From assembly GCA_963556695.1 (NCBI GenBank), contig CAUWAG010000020.1, forward strand, positions 5,766,001-5,830,000: a stretch of DNA of 64,000 nucleotides, given 5' to 3'. The notes beneath the pieces are model-generated. The model saw only the letters and a program-made list of their open reading frames with translations. It did not search any database and was not told the DNA's origin. This stretch comes from Anthostomella pinea (Eukaryota; Ascomycota; Sordariomycetes; Xylariales; Xylariaceae). Shown piece after piece: positions 23,472 through 34,992 of this stretch (positions are counted from its first letter, which is position 1; the number at the start of each line of letters is the position of its first letter). A program made the position numbers and the translations under genes.

Positions 23472-26400
23472 GGTACATCAAACGAAACACATCGACACAG
23501 GCATCTCGTCATCCATTCTGTGAATACAGCAGGAGGACAAAAGAGTGCAGGCCCTACAGAGTTAGCCATCAACCTGGCTGACTACAAAGGAGAACAAGCA
23601 GACATCATTCTGATGCAAGAGCCCTGGGTTGGCATACTACTAGGCAGGAGAATGGGAGTAAAGACACACCCCAATTATAATATATACTCCCCAGTGGATT
23701 CCTGGGACAGCGACAGTACACAGCCCAGATCTCTCATCTATGTGAGAAAACACCTTTAAGTGGATCAATTTCGGCCCTATGCTACACGAGACATCACCTG
23801 GGTCAAGGTACATGGCATCACATTTGCCAGTGTCTACCGGCCATGTGACAACCCACAGGAAGTGGATGATATTCTGGAAGTATGGACTCCACCTTTTGGC
23901 TGTGTTATAGCTGGAGATTTTAATGCTGGCGACATATCCTGGGACTCGAGCAATCCAAGATATCACGGTAGCGTCATACTGGCACAGACTATGGCAGACC
24001 ACGGACTGGATCTGATTTCTGAACCAGATGTCCCAACACATGACGATAAAAATGTACTGGATCTGGTGTTCTCAAATGTCCCCATGGCTGAAGCCTCAGT
24101 CAATGATGCACTTCAGTGCACCTCAGATCATGAGACATTACGAATAGTCATTCCAATTCAGGGAGATCGGGACCGAGTTCCTAAGGCCAATCATTGGATA
24201 GTACCGGACAATAAACTACAAGAGCTGGCAGACAATGTCCAAACCAGGATTCATGAACTCCCCCGGCTGGGTGTATCCCCTGGCCAGGTGGATACCTTTA
24301 CACAAAGCTTGATCAATATGATTCAAGGCTGTATCAGGACAGTGGGCAAGAAGCCCCGTCAATCTAGGCCCACTGCTTGGTGGAATGATGACTGCAAAGC
24401 AGCTGTTCAGACATACAGGGCCCTTTCTAAACAGACCACAAGCCAAGAAGGGCGAAATTCAGCCCGACGGGAATTTCGCTATGTGGTCCGAAAAGCTAAG
24501 AGAGAGTACTGGCAGACTCTAATTGATTCAGCGACTGAACCAAAAGACCTGTACAGAATTGTTTCCTGGCACAAGCTGTCAGCAGGATTGCGTTCCCCCC
24601 CAATCATCATAGGGGACCAAATCTTTGAGTCACAAGAGAGCAAGGCAAATGCACTACGCTTAGCCACGCTTGAACGAAGTACTCCAGACAACGATATCAT
24701 CGACCCCTGGTCTGCTCAGATCACACAAGCCAAGCCACACATCCCCCTTGAATATCATGTCAGACTAGAAGAGGCTGAAGGGTGCACTATAGGGACCAAG
24801 AGCAACTCCCCAAGAGTAGACACCCTCACAGTACGGATTCTAAAAGCTTGCTGGCCAGTCATTAGGGAGCATATCAGAGCCCTTTTCCAGACCTGTCTAC
24901 AGATTGGACACCACCCTAAACCATTCAAAGTAGCTGAGGTGGTGATGATCCCAAAGCCAGGCAAGAAAGACTATTCTAACCCCAGGGCCTACAGACCAAT
25001 ATCGCTATTATCATGTCTTGGCAAAGGCCTAGAACGACTCATTGCAAAAAGAATTGCCTGGTTTGTCATCAGACTCGGAATTCTAGCTCCACAACATTTT
25101 GGAGCTCTGCCAAAGCGCTCTGCCGCCGACTTGGTAACTGCACTCATACACGATATTGAGCAGGCCCTTGACCAAGGCCTTGTTGCAACGGTAGTCACAG
25201 CAGATGTGACAGGGGCCTTCGACGCTGCCCTAATGGGACGGCTGGTGGTTCGCATGAGAGAACAGGGCTGGCCAGACTTTCTCATAAGATGGGTCCAGTC
25301 ATTCATGTCTGAACGGTCCGCAAGAGTTCGGTTTGAAGGTATTGTGACCAACATAAAAGCTCTCACTTGTGGGCTACCACAAGGCTCACCAGCCTCTCCA
25401 ATCCTTTATATGCTGTATACAGAACCAATCTGTGCCCGACTCGGTATGAAAAGGAGACACTTTGGATATGCAGACGACCTAGCAACTCTCTGTATTAGAA
25501 AGAACCTTGAGGAAATAGCTACAGAGGCTTCTAAAAACCTTCATTTACTCAACCAATAAGGACATAATAATGCTATTGAGTTTGACCCTGACAAAACCAA
25601 GATCATGCACTTCTCACAGAAAAAGAACTCAGACAATCCTCCGGTCCGCCACAGGACAATAAACAGAACAGCAAAGAACTCCATGCGATGGCTGGGTGTC
25701 TTCCTGGATAGAAAACTGAACTTCAAAGATCACGTTTCCTACTGGGCCAAGAAAGCTAATAAGGTAGCAAACCACCTTTGAGGACTATGCAACACAGTCA
25801 AAGGACTTCCAGTAAAGTCAACCAAGAGGGCTGTGAAAACTTGTGTTATTCCTATTCTTACACATGGCCTGGAGGCCTGGTATCCAGGAATGGAAAAAAT
25901 TGGGAGCTTAGGCAGGACATCAGCATGTCGCATTAAAGGGCTTCTTAGAACGATAGATGCTGTACTACGAACAGCAATTAGAGCTATCTTGCCAGTCTGG
26001 AAAACACACCCTGGACATATCCTATATTTTGAATCACAGATTCCTTCAGCAGGAATTCTTGCAGAGTCAATAAGAAGACGTCACGGCCTCCGACTCGGAC
26101 GAGTAGATCAGAGACACCCTCTTGTTGGCAGGCTCCAAATACAAGCTCGCAAAGAACCAACAAGGTTACAAAAGAGCTTCCAACTAGTCCCTGACTTCCA
26201 GAGACCAATACTCACCAAGCCACTATGGAAGAAGCCCCCAATCCGCAAAACTAAAGACAAAGAAATAGAGCTCTTCAAGCAATGACTACAGGAAAGAAAT
26301 GCGAACACTGACCTTGTCATCTATTCAGATGGATCACAATTGGACGACCAAGGCATAACCCGCACTGGATGGGGCTATACCATCAGGAAAGGCGGCACTA

Positions 26401-27150
26401 CACAAGAAGTATACCGGGGAAGGGGCAGACTTCTACAAACAGAAGTAGTGGATGCTGAAGTCCATGGTGCTCTCTAAGGTCTTGCAGCAGCCAGGGCAAT
26501 TGGACACAGAAAACAGTTATATGTCTGCCTGGACAACACATCAGTGGTGGATGGGCTCAATGGGACTCCATCCGAGACATCACAGAAAAATTTTCTGCGA
26601 TTCCAAGAACTCGCCACAGCACACACTCCTGGAGTGACCGTCAAGTGGATTCCTGGACACAGAGATATTGATAGTAATGAAGCTGCCGATATATTAACAA
26701 AAGAGGGTGCTATGCTAGAAACAGACACGAGAAACCTTCTTACAATCTCTTGGGTCAAGAGAGATCTTAAGAGAAAGGGCAAGAAAGAGTTCAACCAATG
26801 GTAAAAAGACCAATCAGAATCTAGGTATCAAGAAGTATACTCACATGCAATAACTGAAAGAGGCCTTATATCCTTTAAGAGGAGCACTCTACACAGACTT
26901 CTAGCGGCCAGATCTGGACATGGCGACTTTGCCAGATACCACGAACGCTTTGGGCATACAGACTCGAACAACCACTGCAGCTGTGGTAAAAAGAAAACAC
27001 CACAACATATTTTCTTTTGTAAGAGACTAGGAAAAAAATCGGTTGTTGCCTAGGTACTCGCCTAGGACAGCCTGTTTACAATACTTAAAGGAGAGGAGCA
27101 TAGAATGTACAAAATTCGTGGAGAAGAACAAGTTCTTTTTAACAATCTGT
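23466..27150 (+). pseudogene. LINE copy 1 ORF2 (endonuclease-RT-RNase H) remnant
   Basis: The endonuclease start (MLGTSNETHRH, LMQEPWV) is followed by a TAA at 23757-23759, then an open stretch to 25557-25559 that includes AGDFNAGD, SDHETL, LPQGSPASPILYML and FGYADDLAT. More stops follow at about 25780 (TGA for CGA), 26283 (TGA for TGG), 26476 (TAA for CAA) and 26803 (TAA for TGG). RNase H motifs (YSDGSQLDD, LDNTSVV) remain readable. The first TAA is shared with copy 2; the later ones are private to this copy. Confidence 0.9.
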
Positions 27151-27353
27151 CTCCGATAGATAGCTATTCTTGAAGGACCAGATGGATGACCCCAAGGTCA
27201 TACCGCCGCAACAACGGGGATGGGCCCGTGAGCGGGACTGACTGTACTTATTTTCTTGAGACCTCCACAACCCTGCGATGCAGAGGCTCTGGGAGGCGTG
27301 GTCTGCACTACTGAGGAGCTACCCCCCACGTTAAATACAAAACAAACAAACAA

Positions 27354-27366
27354 TTCCAGATGAGCC
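27354..27366. repeat. Target-site duplication, right copy
   Basis: Perfect 13-base match to 21736-21748, directly after the AAAC tail of LINE copy 1. Confidence 0.88.
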
Positions 27367-28198
27367 TGCAGGGCCCGGTCTGCCACTACGCCGACTCTAT
27401 TTGCCCAAGCTTTACCTCTATCTCGGACGTGTTGATGTTTCTATTCGAGCCCAAGGGGACCTGACGGCTTGCTGGCGTCAATTCTGTTTGCCGGTTGCCC
27501 CGTCAGTATTCTTGGGTCATAGCAATCTATCTACAATTAAAAGGTCAGAAATAGGTCCATGACAAGTACTAAGCAGTGTCATATTCTCCTTGCAACTAAT
27601 GGCGGCGTTTGTTTCTATCGTTGCTTAGATCGCTGCTCGTAACATTAGCTATGTAGGGGTATCATATGCTGTTATATCCTTTATTATATCTCTATCTTGG
27701 TCCTTAATCATGGCGTGCTCCATAATCCAGATCCTTTATTAATCTAGTTGGGTGCACACATTCGCAGGGCTGAAGTACATCTTTTCGAGAAATGAATTTA
27801 CACCTTGGAGAGCAGCGCAGTTAAGAGTGACCGTTCCTTGTATTGTAATTTTAAAGGCACAAATCATAACACGGCACGCTCAACATACGTTTGTCGGGCT
27901 AATGGTAAATTGGTGGGAGCCTGAGGCATTACTTTGCGAATGCTAAGGCAGAACTTGGTCTCCACCCAAGTCGGGCGCTTTTCGTTGCTGACTTTGTTTT
28001 CCCTTCCCTCTCCAAGATTTGTGCGGCTCATTCCAAAGCTTACACCCGACCACCATCACGGACCGGCAGGTGAGACTGCAATCGCATAGAACCCATTATC
28101 GAGCTCTCCCAACACACGCTTTACGTCCTTCCAGATCTGTAGGGCATTGCAACAACTCGAGTCTGCTTCGCAGCTCCTGTATCCTCCAAGACAGCAAG
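27367..28198. other. Intergenic between LINE copy 1 and the orphan-family pseudogene
   Basis: The first 200 bases may be the 3' part of an open frame split by the LINE (readable as LRRLYLPKLYLYLGRVDVSI in the frame joined through the target site). The rest shows no gene; the AT content rises at 27530-27760. Confidence 0.3.
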
Positions 28199-30574
28199 AT
28201 GGCGAGAACCGACAGCAGTCCTCTCCGTCCAACAGAAGACATTTTCGCAGACCATCGACTACTGAAGAAGATAGTCTCCCAACACTCGGAAGCTTTGCAT
28301 CGACGATGGAATGGATATCACACCCGAAAGAAACATCAGGTCCTTCAAGGTGTTTGGCCCACCATGCCAGCACGTCACCGACCCGACCTGAAGGATTTCT
28401 TGACTCGAAACCAGACGAAGAATGAAGATCTATATCTATGGCCCAACATAAACATGGAAGATCTGAGCAATGGGGATAATATGCTTCTCATGCTGCACTC
28501 GCGTTCTGCACGCCCCCGGGAACTTTTGCTGAAAGCGACTATGTCAGCACAAACCTCGGAAGAGCAAGCAAGGTTCTCGGTCTCACCAGTTTACCTCGCA
28601 CGGGACAAGAAAGAGGAGTGCATATGGTCATGATTTTTCATAGAGAAGACACTCCTGATGGTTATGGAGTCACGATGAGAAAGGGTGCAGAAATTGATGG
28701 TCCGCAGTGAATGCCATCGTCGCACTGGAACAGAGGCCAGGGCATGATGATCCTCAAGGTTCAAGAACGAGTATACTCGTTCTTGCTCGATATCTGCAAG
28801 TCCGTTCTGCATGATATGCCGCTGTTCGGCTGGGACGAGTTGGGCAAAGATTCATCAACGACGCCAATGGTCCCAAGCAAGGATAATCGGAATATCACTA
28901 AACTTCATACCCTGAAATTGGAGGCACCCTACCGGTTACCAGAGGATATGGACTTAAGCGGCATCCTTTCCATCACAGCCGCAACCCTTGATGAGGCGAC
29001 GGAGAAGATTATTGCTATGAGAGAAGAACCCGAGTTTTTCGGCGACACCTTAGACCAAGTCAAAGATCACCGCCGGGAGATGATTGGAGACGGAAAAGGA
29101 ATACCTCACCCAATCGTCAAGCTTCCCGCAGAAGAGTTTTGGGAATCAGTGGTTGCTGAAGCCGTGACATCCTCTCTTGAGGATGTGTGGCGATGGGATG
29201 CGGTCCACCGACTGCTGACCCGACTCAAGGATTCATGGGAATCTTTCTGCGGTACGGATGACCCGACTTCTCAGCTACCTAGCGACTTCGCGAAGGACGT
29301 GCTAGTCCTCCACCGACTCCTAACGGACCACAGCGAGTACCTGCTTCGCAAGTTTGCTGGGGCCATCTTTGCATCACCGCCGTTGCGCCACCACTACGTC
29401 CGAACAGGAAGTGTAAAGCAAGGGATCATCGAAGCGGTTTCCGACAAGAGCCTAGAGGGTGACGCGGCGGCACATGCGTTAGTCAATATCGTAAATTACT
29501 TGATTGATGACGATATCCGATCAATGGTCGGGCTCCCTGCCTTCATCGATGAGCTCGACCATTTCCGCAGAAGGGAGAAGGGAACCAAGAAACTTTTCTC
29601 GTCGCTGGTTGACCAGTACATCGAGCACCTGGCTATCCTGTCTAAGGTTCACCGGCAGATGGACCGACTTCCACGCTGGGTAACGCAAGCCTTGCAGCGC
29701 ATATTTCGAGACGACCGCGCCAAGTACATCGAGCTATTCCGAGGGCAAATTACCCAACTGGATTCAATTCGTGAAGGGAAGATATGGGCTCAAGTAGCCT
29801 CTTTAGGTGTCCCAACCAACGGCCGTTTTACTTATCCTGTGGGAAGGAAGTACACAACGAAGAAGGTGCATGCATTACAGGCCGCCGAGAAGAACCTAGC
29901 CCTATTTTGGTCCAGCTTCATACGCCTTTACAAAAAGGCATCCGGGCCCAGTGACAGGATAATTCTGACACTCGACGAAGCAAAGCTCTTACAAATTCCA
30001 GATTGGAGCGAACCCTCTGTCGGAGCGGGCTCACCGCCTGTGGAAGTTATGGCTGACGAAATTTTCGGACTAAGTGTTCATACCGGTCCAGAGATTCCAA
30101 CTCGGAAGAGATATCAGTTCTGCAGGAGAATCCAAGAAGGAAAAGAAGCAGAAGCAGAGAGAGAAGGAGGAGGCTGCTCGAGAAGCAAGAGGAGCCGAGG
30201 AACCTCCCGATGTGCAAAAAGATGCGCCCGGTGAGGCACAACGACAAGAGGAGGAGCCGGCGTTCTTCGTCGACAAGCGGGCGTTTGAAATACTACAACA
30301 GCTGTTCACTACGCCCAAGGGCGGTCGTGCGGGGGGAGAAGTGCCATAGGATGGGCTTTTACACGCCATGATTTCGCTTGGCTTTTCAGCACAGAAGCTC
30401 CACAGGTCCATCTGGCATTTCAAGCCAAGGGAAGATTCGGTCGTTACGAGGGGTATCAATGTGCACGAACCGCACCCGAAACCGAAAATCTCGTGGAAGA
30501 ATGCCCGGAGGCTGGGCAGGCGCCTTGGGAAGGTATATGGATGGAGTCTGGCCACGTTTGCTCTTGAGGGGTAG
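28199..30574 (+). pseudogene. Large fungal orphan-family protein (often labelled ipa protein), disrupted
   Basis: The pieces assemble in order into one family of large proteins of unknown function, common as multi-copy genes in plant-associated Sordariomycetes. N-terminal frame 28199-28633 (HRPDLKDFL, LWPNINMEDLSNGDNMLLMLHSRSARP) slips near 28512 into the frame reading FAESDYVSTNLGRASKV and DTPDGYGVTM. A TGA lies at 28708-28710 before MPSSHWNRGQGMMILKVQE. The long central frame runs from 28711 to about 30080. Another slip leads to SKKEKKQKQREKEE and VDKRAFEILQQLF, then a TAG at 30347-30349 stands where relatives have TGG (GEVPW). The end is conserved: FSAQKLHRSIWHF, INVHEPHPKPKISW, ARRLGRRLGKVYGW. 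So there are two frameshifts and two nonsense codons. The family label is from memory; the biochemical function is unknown. It is convergent with the gene at 30794-31850. Confidence 0.75.
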
Positions 30575-30793
30575 GTATTGGGGTCTACGGCATCGTGCTC
30601 ATGTTGTAAATAAGGCAAAATAGCGGATATCAATATTGCTTCAAGCCTTTACATCGAAGCAAGAAGTGTTGTATGAGGTCGACACCACTATAGAGGACAG
30701 GTAATCCGCCATCTTCTGCCTGTTCGAAGACTTAGCATACATCAGACATCTCATGCTCGATCAGGGGTAGCCACTGTAATAAGCAACAATACC

Positions 30794-31850
30794 CTACTCC
30801 CCACCTCTCCCATAGGAGCCAGTGACAGTAAATGACTGATCGTCCTCATTCCAGCGCACCAACACACCCTTGCCAGTGAGATAGAGCCAATTGCTGGCTC
30901 CTCGCACAGAGTTCAAGGCAACTTTCTCCTCGAATTCCGCCACCGTAAAAGAGAGTTGCTTCTTTGTCTTCTTGGGGTCGGAAGGCTGATTTGTGAGAGC
31001 ATCAAAGACTTGCTTGGAGTGAAGTGCTGAGGAGAAGCTGAATGTGGCCGAGTCCGTTTCGCAGGATGGTTCCCACTAGAAGGCGTATCAGTCACAAGAC
31101 GCTTGACACGCGGCAGAAAGAGCGATGGGAGGCGAGTAGGTACCGTCATCTGCTTCCTGATGCCCCTAAACATGACCTTGCGAGCAATCTCCACCTTTTC
31201 TTCGGCCTGGGCGTCGGACAAGGAGTTGCCCGAGGCGGCTTTGGCGATCGGCGCAGCAGCGCCTCCACTGGTACACTCAAAGTTCCTAGTGCGGCAGGCG
31301 ACTTTCGCAGAGATGGGCTTATCCTCGGTAGGCACTTTGAGCTTACCAGCGGAGGCGGCAGACAGTTGCTGCTTCACGTCTTCAAGCTCGGCTTCCAGAT
31401 GCCGGATCTTTGTGATGAGCTCCGCCTTGTCGAGTTCCTCAAGTCCATCATCGGACAGGCGCACACGTTTGCTTGTTGGCTGTGAAAGTTGCTCGAGGCA
31501 CGCTTGATCGACAGCATTCTGAGGTGTAAAGTGGTTGTTATCTGTATTATGCCGATGACAACTGGAAATTGTTGTTGAATTAGGCTTCTGCGTTGGCGCT
31601 GCTGCCTGCAGTGGGATACCTCAAGGAAGTGACCAATACCCATATAGCCCGGAAGATCGTGGACCCGCTCGCTCCCTGTCGTGGAAGACTCTGGAGGAAA
31701 GGCCATTACCTTTACACTGGAAGATCCTGCCGCCGCGGGATTTCCTTCTTCACGTACAAGAAAAAAATCATCCTGTAGTTCAGCGGCCGAACTGTGATAC
31801 ACTCCCCAACCAGAAGTCTCCGAGCCCACTTTTCGAGCAGCCTTACACGC
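30794..31850 (-). CDS. Coiled-coil fungal orphan-family protein, 5'-truncated
   Basis: Three phase-0 exons are supported: up to about 31850 down to 31710, 31144-31605, and 30794-31075, with introns of 104 nt (GTAATG/CTGCAG) and 68 nt (GTACCT/TTCTAG). The middle exon has a coiled-coil stretch (ELDKAELITKIRHLEAELED). Across the second intron the frame reads VMFRGIRKQMT then WEPSCETDSATFSFSSAL. The C-terminal module ends NWLYLTGKGVLVRWNEDD followed by SFTVTGSYG, a pattern I recall from multi-copy fungal proteins of unknown function, often near genes like the 28.2-kb one. No ATG is found in the first exon frame: it stays open upstream to a TAG and looks like an internal exon with a possible acceptor. 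The true first exon is missing, and the AT-rich repeat block starts within about 50 bases, so truncation by the repeat is likely. Confidence 0.6.
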
Positions 31851-32361
31851 CTACACCCTCCAACTTTTAGCATTCACCACGCATCCATTTCTCACTGTAA
31901 TAATACAGAAAAAACTGCGTTGTATAAGCCATAAATAGTATGTGTACTAGCTACCTGCTCTTTTTATTGCGGCAATTTAGTTGCTAAGAGATTTAATAAA
32001 AACGCGTATATCTTTAAGATAGATCTTTAACTACGCCTTTTTAATTAACTTTTTAGCATATGCTTTATAGGCAATATTAGCTTTTGAATTAGCGAAATCA
32101 GCTCGATTCCCTGTATATACTTTTTTAAAAGTGCTTAAACGTACTCGAATCAGGTTTAAATTAAAACTGTAAGCCGGTTAGTTGATTATTTAAATGCCGT
32201 GTCTTTTTAACTACTTTAAAATAACTTTAAATCGATAATTGCGAGGGTTATTTTGTATAAGAAGATTTTAAGCCTCGTAAAATAGAAATAGCTTTTTTCA
32301 AAAAATATCTTAGTATAAAGCTAAAAATATTTATTTGCAAAAAGCATTATTATTAAGCTTA

Positions 32362-32420
32362 ACGTAGCTGACAAGCGAGTTGACATTACAAGCGAGTTGA
32401 CATTACAAGCGAGTTGGCAC
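32362..32420. repeat. Fot1 left terminal inverted repeat
   Basis: Starts ACGTAGCTGACAAGCGAG and contains three tandem copies of a 17-base unit (the last one ending TTGGCACTCGTCATGA). It matches the right end in reverse complement, apart from one extra unit. Confidence 0.9.
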
Positions 32421-32484
32421 TCGTCATGAACTCTCCAACTGCCATGTCAAATAACTTCACCACAACGCATTCAGTTCAATTCAA

Positions 32485-34203
32485 TCAATCGGATTCCTTT
32501 TCCTCAGAGGTTTCTATCTCTATTATACAAGTTCGCGCATTATGGCCAGTATTGCCGCAAACGCCATACCGTCGCCCACGCGCTGCCGCCCGCCTCGGAC
32601 GACGACTACCTTCACCCATTTCCTGTTTTGCCAGCTCAGCACCATCCTTTGCAGCCTGAAGATCTATTGTATCTTCAACAGAAAGTATTCCTCCTTTCAC
32701 TAGACGTTTGTTTTTTGTTCTCCGGCGTTTACTTAATAGGTGATTGGCCTCTTCTAGTTTGCGGACCCGGAAATCAACCAAAGCAACCTTATGCATAAGA
32801 CCGTATGTAGCCTTCAAAAACGAGCTCAACGTATCAACTATTGATATAGGTGAGCTTCCCTGGTGGTTTCTGACTCAATTTCAGATATAAACTGATTGGT
32901 TTACCGCTTCGTTAATGGTGGTAGGCGTCTTCGAAGTCCAAGTAGTGGGTGGCAGATTGGGGTCTGGCGACGGTGTTCGTATGACAGCGACAGCATCCAG
33001 CTTTGAAATGACACTTTCTGGGTCAAAAGGAACAAGCCCAGTGGCACTGAAACCTGCTCGAATGTTTCCTGGCGTCATAGCAGCGTTGTGTGCTTCACAA
33101 AACGCTGCAAGGAAGTCCTCCTTTGAAACGTGGGTTATATGACGCCGGATGAGATCCTCAATCATGCGACCGTAAGCTCGTTTGAGCGGGCTAAAACAGC
33201 CGACATCTAGAGGCTGGAGCCTGTGTGACGAGTGGGCAGGCATACAAAGGGTGATAATGCCGTTGTTCTGACAATAATCCTCAAAGACCTGGGAATGGTG
33301 GCTTTCGTGACCATCTAGGATGAGGAGGTGTTTACCGGCAGTCATACGCGGTCTGGTATACTTATCGAAATGCTGAATCCATTCCAAACCAATCTCATTC
33401 GTGGTCCACCCGTTGTTAGACACGGCCACCTTCCAATCGCGTGGTAATATCGTGTCGCGATACCATGACGCAAGGTGGGTTTTGCCCTGTAGAATGATGA
33501 ACGGCGGGACCACCCAACCATCAGCATTAACAGCAGAGATTGCTGTAGACCATTCCCTGTTGCCTTACTGAGCTTGTCTAGGCCTATCACGTCTTTCGGC
33601 GCTTGTAACGACCATGCCAGACCCAATAATGCCCATCATAAACCCAGTCTCGTCGAAGTTGTAAATATCCGCGTCTTGGATACCATGTTTCGCGACTGCC
33701 GCTGCAACTTGGCAAAACCACGCGCGATACGCGTCTGGATCCTTGTTCAAGACCCTCTGATAGTCTATCTTCCGATGAAAATGCGTCCGGAGGCCTGGTG
33801 TACGTTTGATGAAGTTCCGCGTCCAGTTCTTTCTAACGCGTCCAGCCCCACGCGCCGCCAATAATTGATTCACCATATCTTCAACATAACTGTACCGGGG
33901 CGGAAATGCTCGCGCATCTAGGTCAAGAATGAAGGAACAAATGGCATTCTTTTCGGAAACCATAAGTTTCAAAGTATTGGGCATGCTGTCGCGTCGTGAT
34001 GGCATTCCTTTGACTCTATTGCTCAAAGTGGAACGAGGGACGTTGAAGAGTTTTGCAAGCTGAAATATAGGAATATGAGGGTCACGTTGTTTAGCTTGAA
34101 CAACTAGCTGCAAGTCTGATTTGTTATAACGCGGTGCCATTGTTGTTGGTGGAGATATGATGGTTTGAATCGTATTGGTTGGAAAGTTCATGACGAGTGC
34201 CAA
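32485..34203 (-). pseudogene. Fot1-type transposase with three nonsense codons
   Basis: One reading frame of about 573 codons on the minus strand holds the whole transposase. The N-terminal Psq/CENP-B-type helix-turn-helix reads IFQLAKLFNVPRSTLSNRVK. The DDE-type (DDD) catalytic aspartates sit in YNFDETGF, LLILDGHESHH and HRLQPLDVGCFSPLKR. The C-terminal basic region (SKRRRTKNKRLVKGG) is followed by a knuckle remnant CGNTGHNARTC whose first cysteine appears lost (YGVC instead of YCxxC). The frame is broken only by TAA at 33565-33567 and TGA at 32881-32883 and 32875-32877. The two TGA are consistent with CGA to TGA. The element is therefore probably immobile on its own but could be mobilised by another copy. 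Confidence 0.9.
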
Positions 34204-34238
34204 CTCGCTTATAATGTCAACTCGCTTGTCAGCTACGT
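34190..34238. repeat. Fot1 right terminal inverted repeat
   Basis: Reverse complement starts ACGTAGCTGACAAGCGAG and carries two copies of the 17-base unit, one fewer than the left end. Confidence 0.9.
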
Positions 34239-34819
34239 TATAGAAGATAATTATATATAACTTACTTTTTTTATCACGGAACTAAATTAAAGCTTAATAT
34301 TTAATAAAAATACGGGGGTTTTTATAGCTTTAAAAGTTTACAAAATCTTACTTATAAAGTTTTAAAAAGGTAGATAATTTAATCGCCCGGATTAATAAGT
34401 AAAAATTAATCCGAGTTTTCGTAAAAAAAAAGCGTTTTTATTAGCTCTTTTGAAGCCTTTGAAAAGTCGTATTTATTGTAAAAAGCGAGCTTTTTTTGTA
34501 CGTTATTTGCTGTAAGCTTAATTTACTTTACTGCCTTTACTTTTAAAGCTTATAAGCGTAAAGAACGCTCTTAATATTAGTATAAAAGCAAAGGATTTTG
34601 CTTTTTTAAAGCTCTTTATTAGTAGCTTTAAGATACTTTTATATCATTTTAACTAGTTAAGCTTTTTTGCGCTTACTCAAAGTCTTTATAGCTTTGGTTC
34701 AAGCTTAAAATATCGTATTGTTATAAATTTTAATAGTATTAACAATGTCGGTTACGGTTTAAAGCCGATTTAAATAAAACGCGCTTGTAATATCGTCGCG
34801 CTTTATGCTTAGCCCCTTA

Positions 34820-34992
34820 TATTGGATTAAAGGTGAGCTTAAAAAGCACTTTAATAAGTAAATACCGAATCATAGTTGTTTCGTTTCGATCTAGCCCCTT
34901 TTAATATAAAACTGCTAGAGTCGTATAAAAACACTTTAAAAAAAGAATATATATATATACGCTTTACTCTTACGATTAGGCTAAATCTAATA
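34820..34992 (+). repeat. Copia LTR (173 bp), RIP-mutated copy
   Basis: Aligns without gaps to 41138-41310 over 173 bp. Nearly all differences are C to T or G to A in this copy, for example TGTTGG to TATTGG at the start and TCTGACA to TCTAATA at the end. Confidence 0.88.

Larger units (their letters stand above)
21749..27353 (+). mobile_element. Tad1-type LINE, copy 1 (degenerate)
   Basis: A 5.6-kb non-LTR retrotransposon with the same order as copy 2 at 57254-62868: short 5' leader with an AC run, ORF1 with zinc knuckles, ORF2 with endonuclease, reverse transcriptase and RNase H, about 200 nt of 3' untranslated sequence, and a 3' tail of AAAC repeats. It is bounded by a perfect 13-bp target-site duplication. 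Compared with copy 2 it has many nonsense codons, mostly explained by C to T or G to A (CGA to TGA, CAA to TAA, CAG to TAG, TGG to TGA or TAA), plus at least one indel near 22620. RNase H in a fungal endonuclease-type LINE points to the Tad1 clade. Confidence 0.93.
32362..34238 (-). mobile_element. Fot1/pogo DNA transposon (Tc1/mariner superfamily)
   Basis: A 1.88-kb element with terminal inverted repeats beginning ACGTAGCTGACAAGCGAG at both ends, flanked by the dinucleotide TA on each side (32360-32361 and 34239-34240), as expected for this superfamily. The internal gene lies on the minus strand. Base composition is normal although the flanks are RIP-saturated, so the insertion is later than most of the mutation. 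The left repeat has three and the right repeat two copies of a unit like ACAAGCGAGTTGACATT. Confidence 0.93.
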
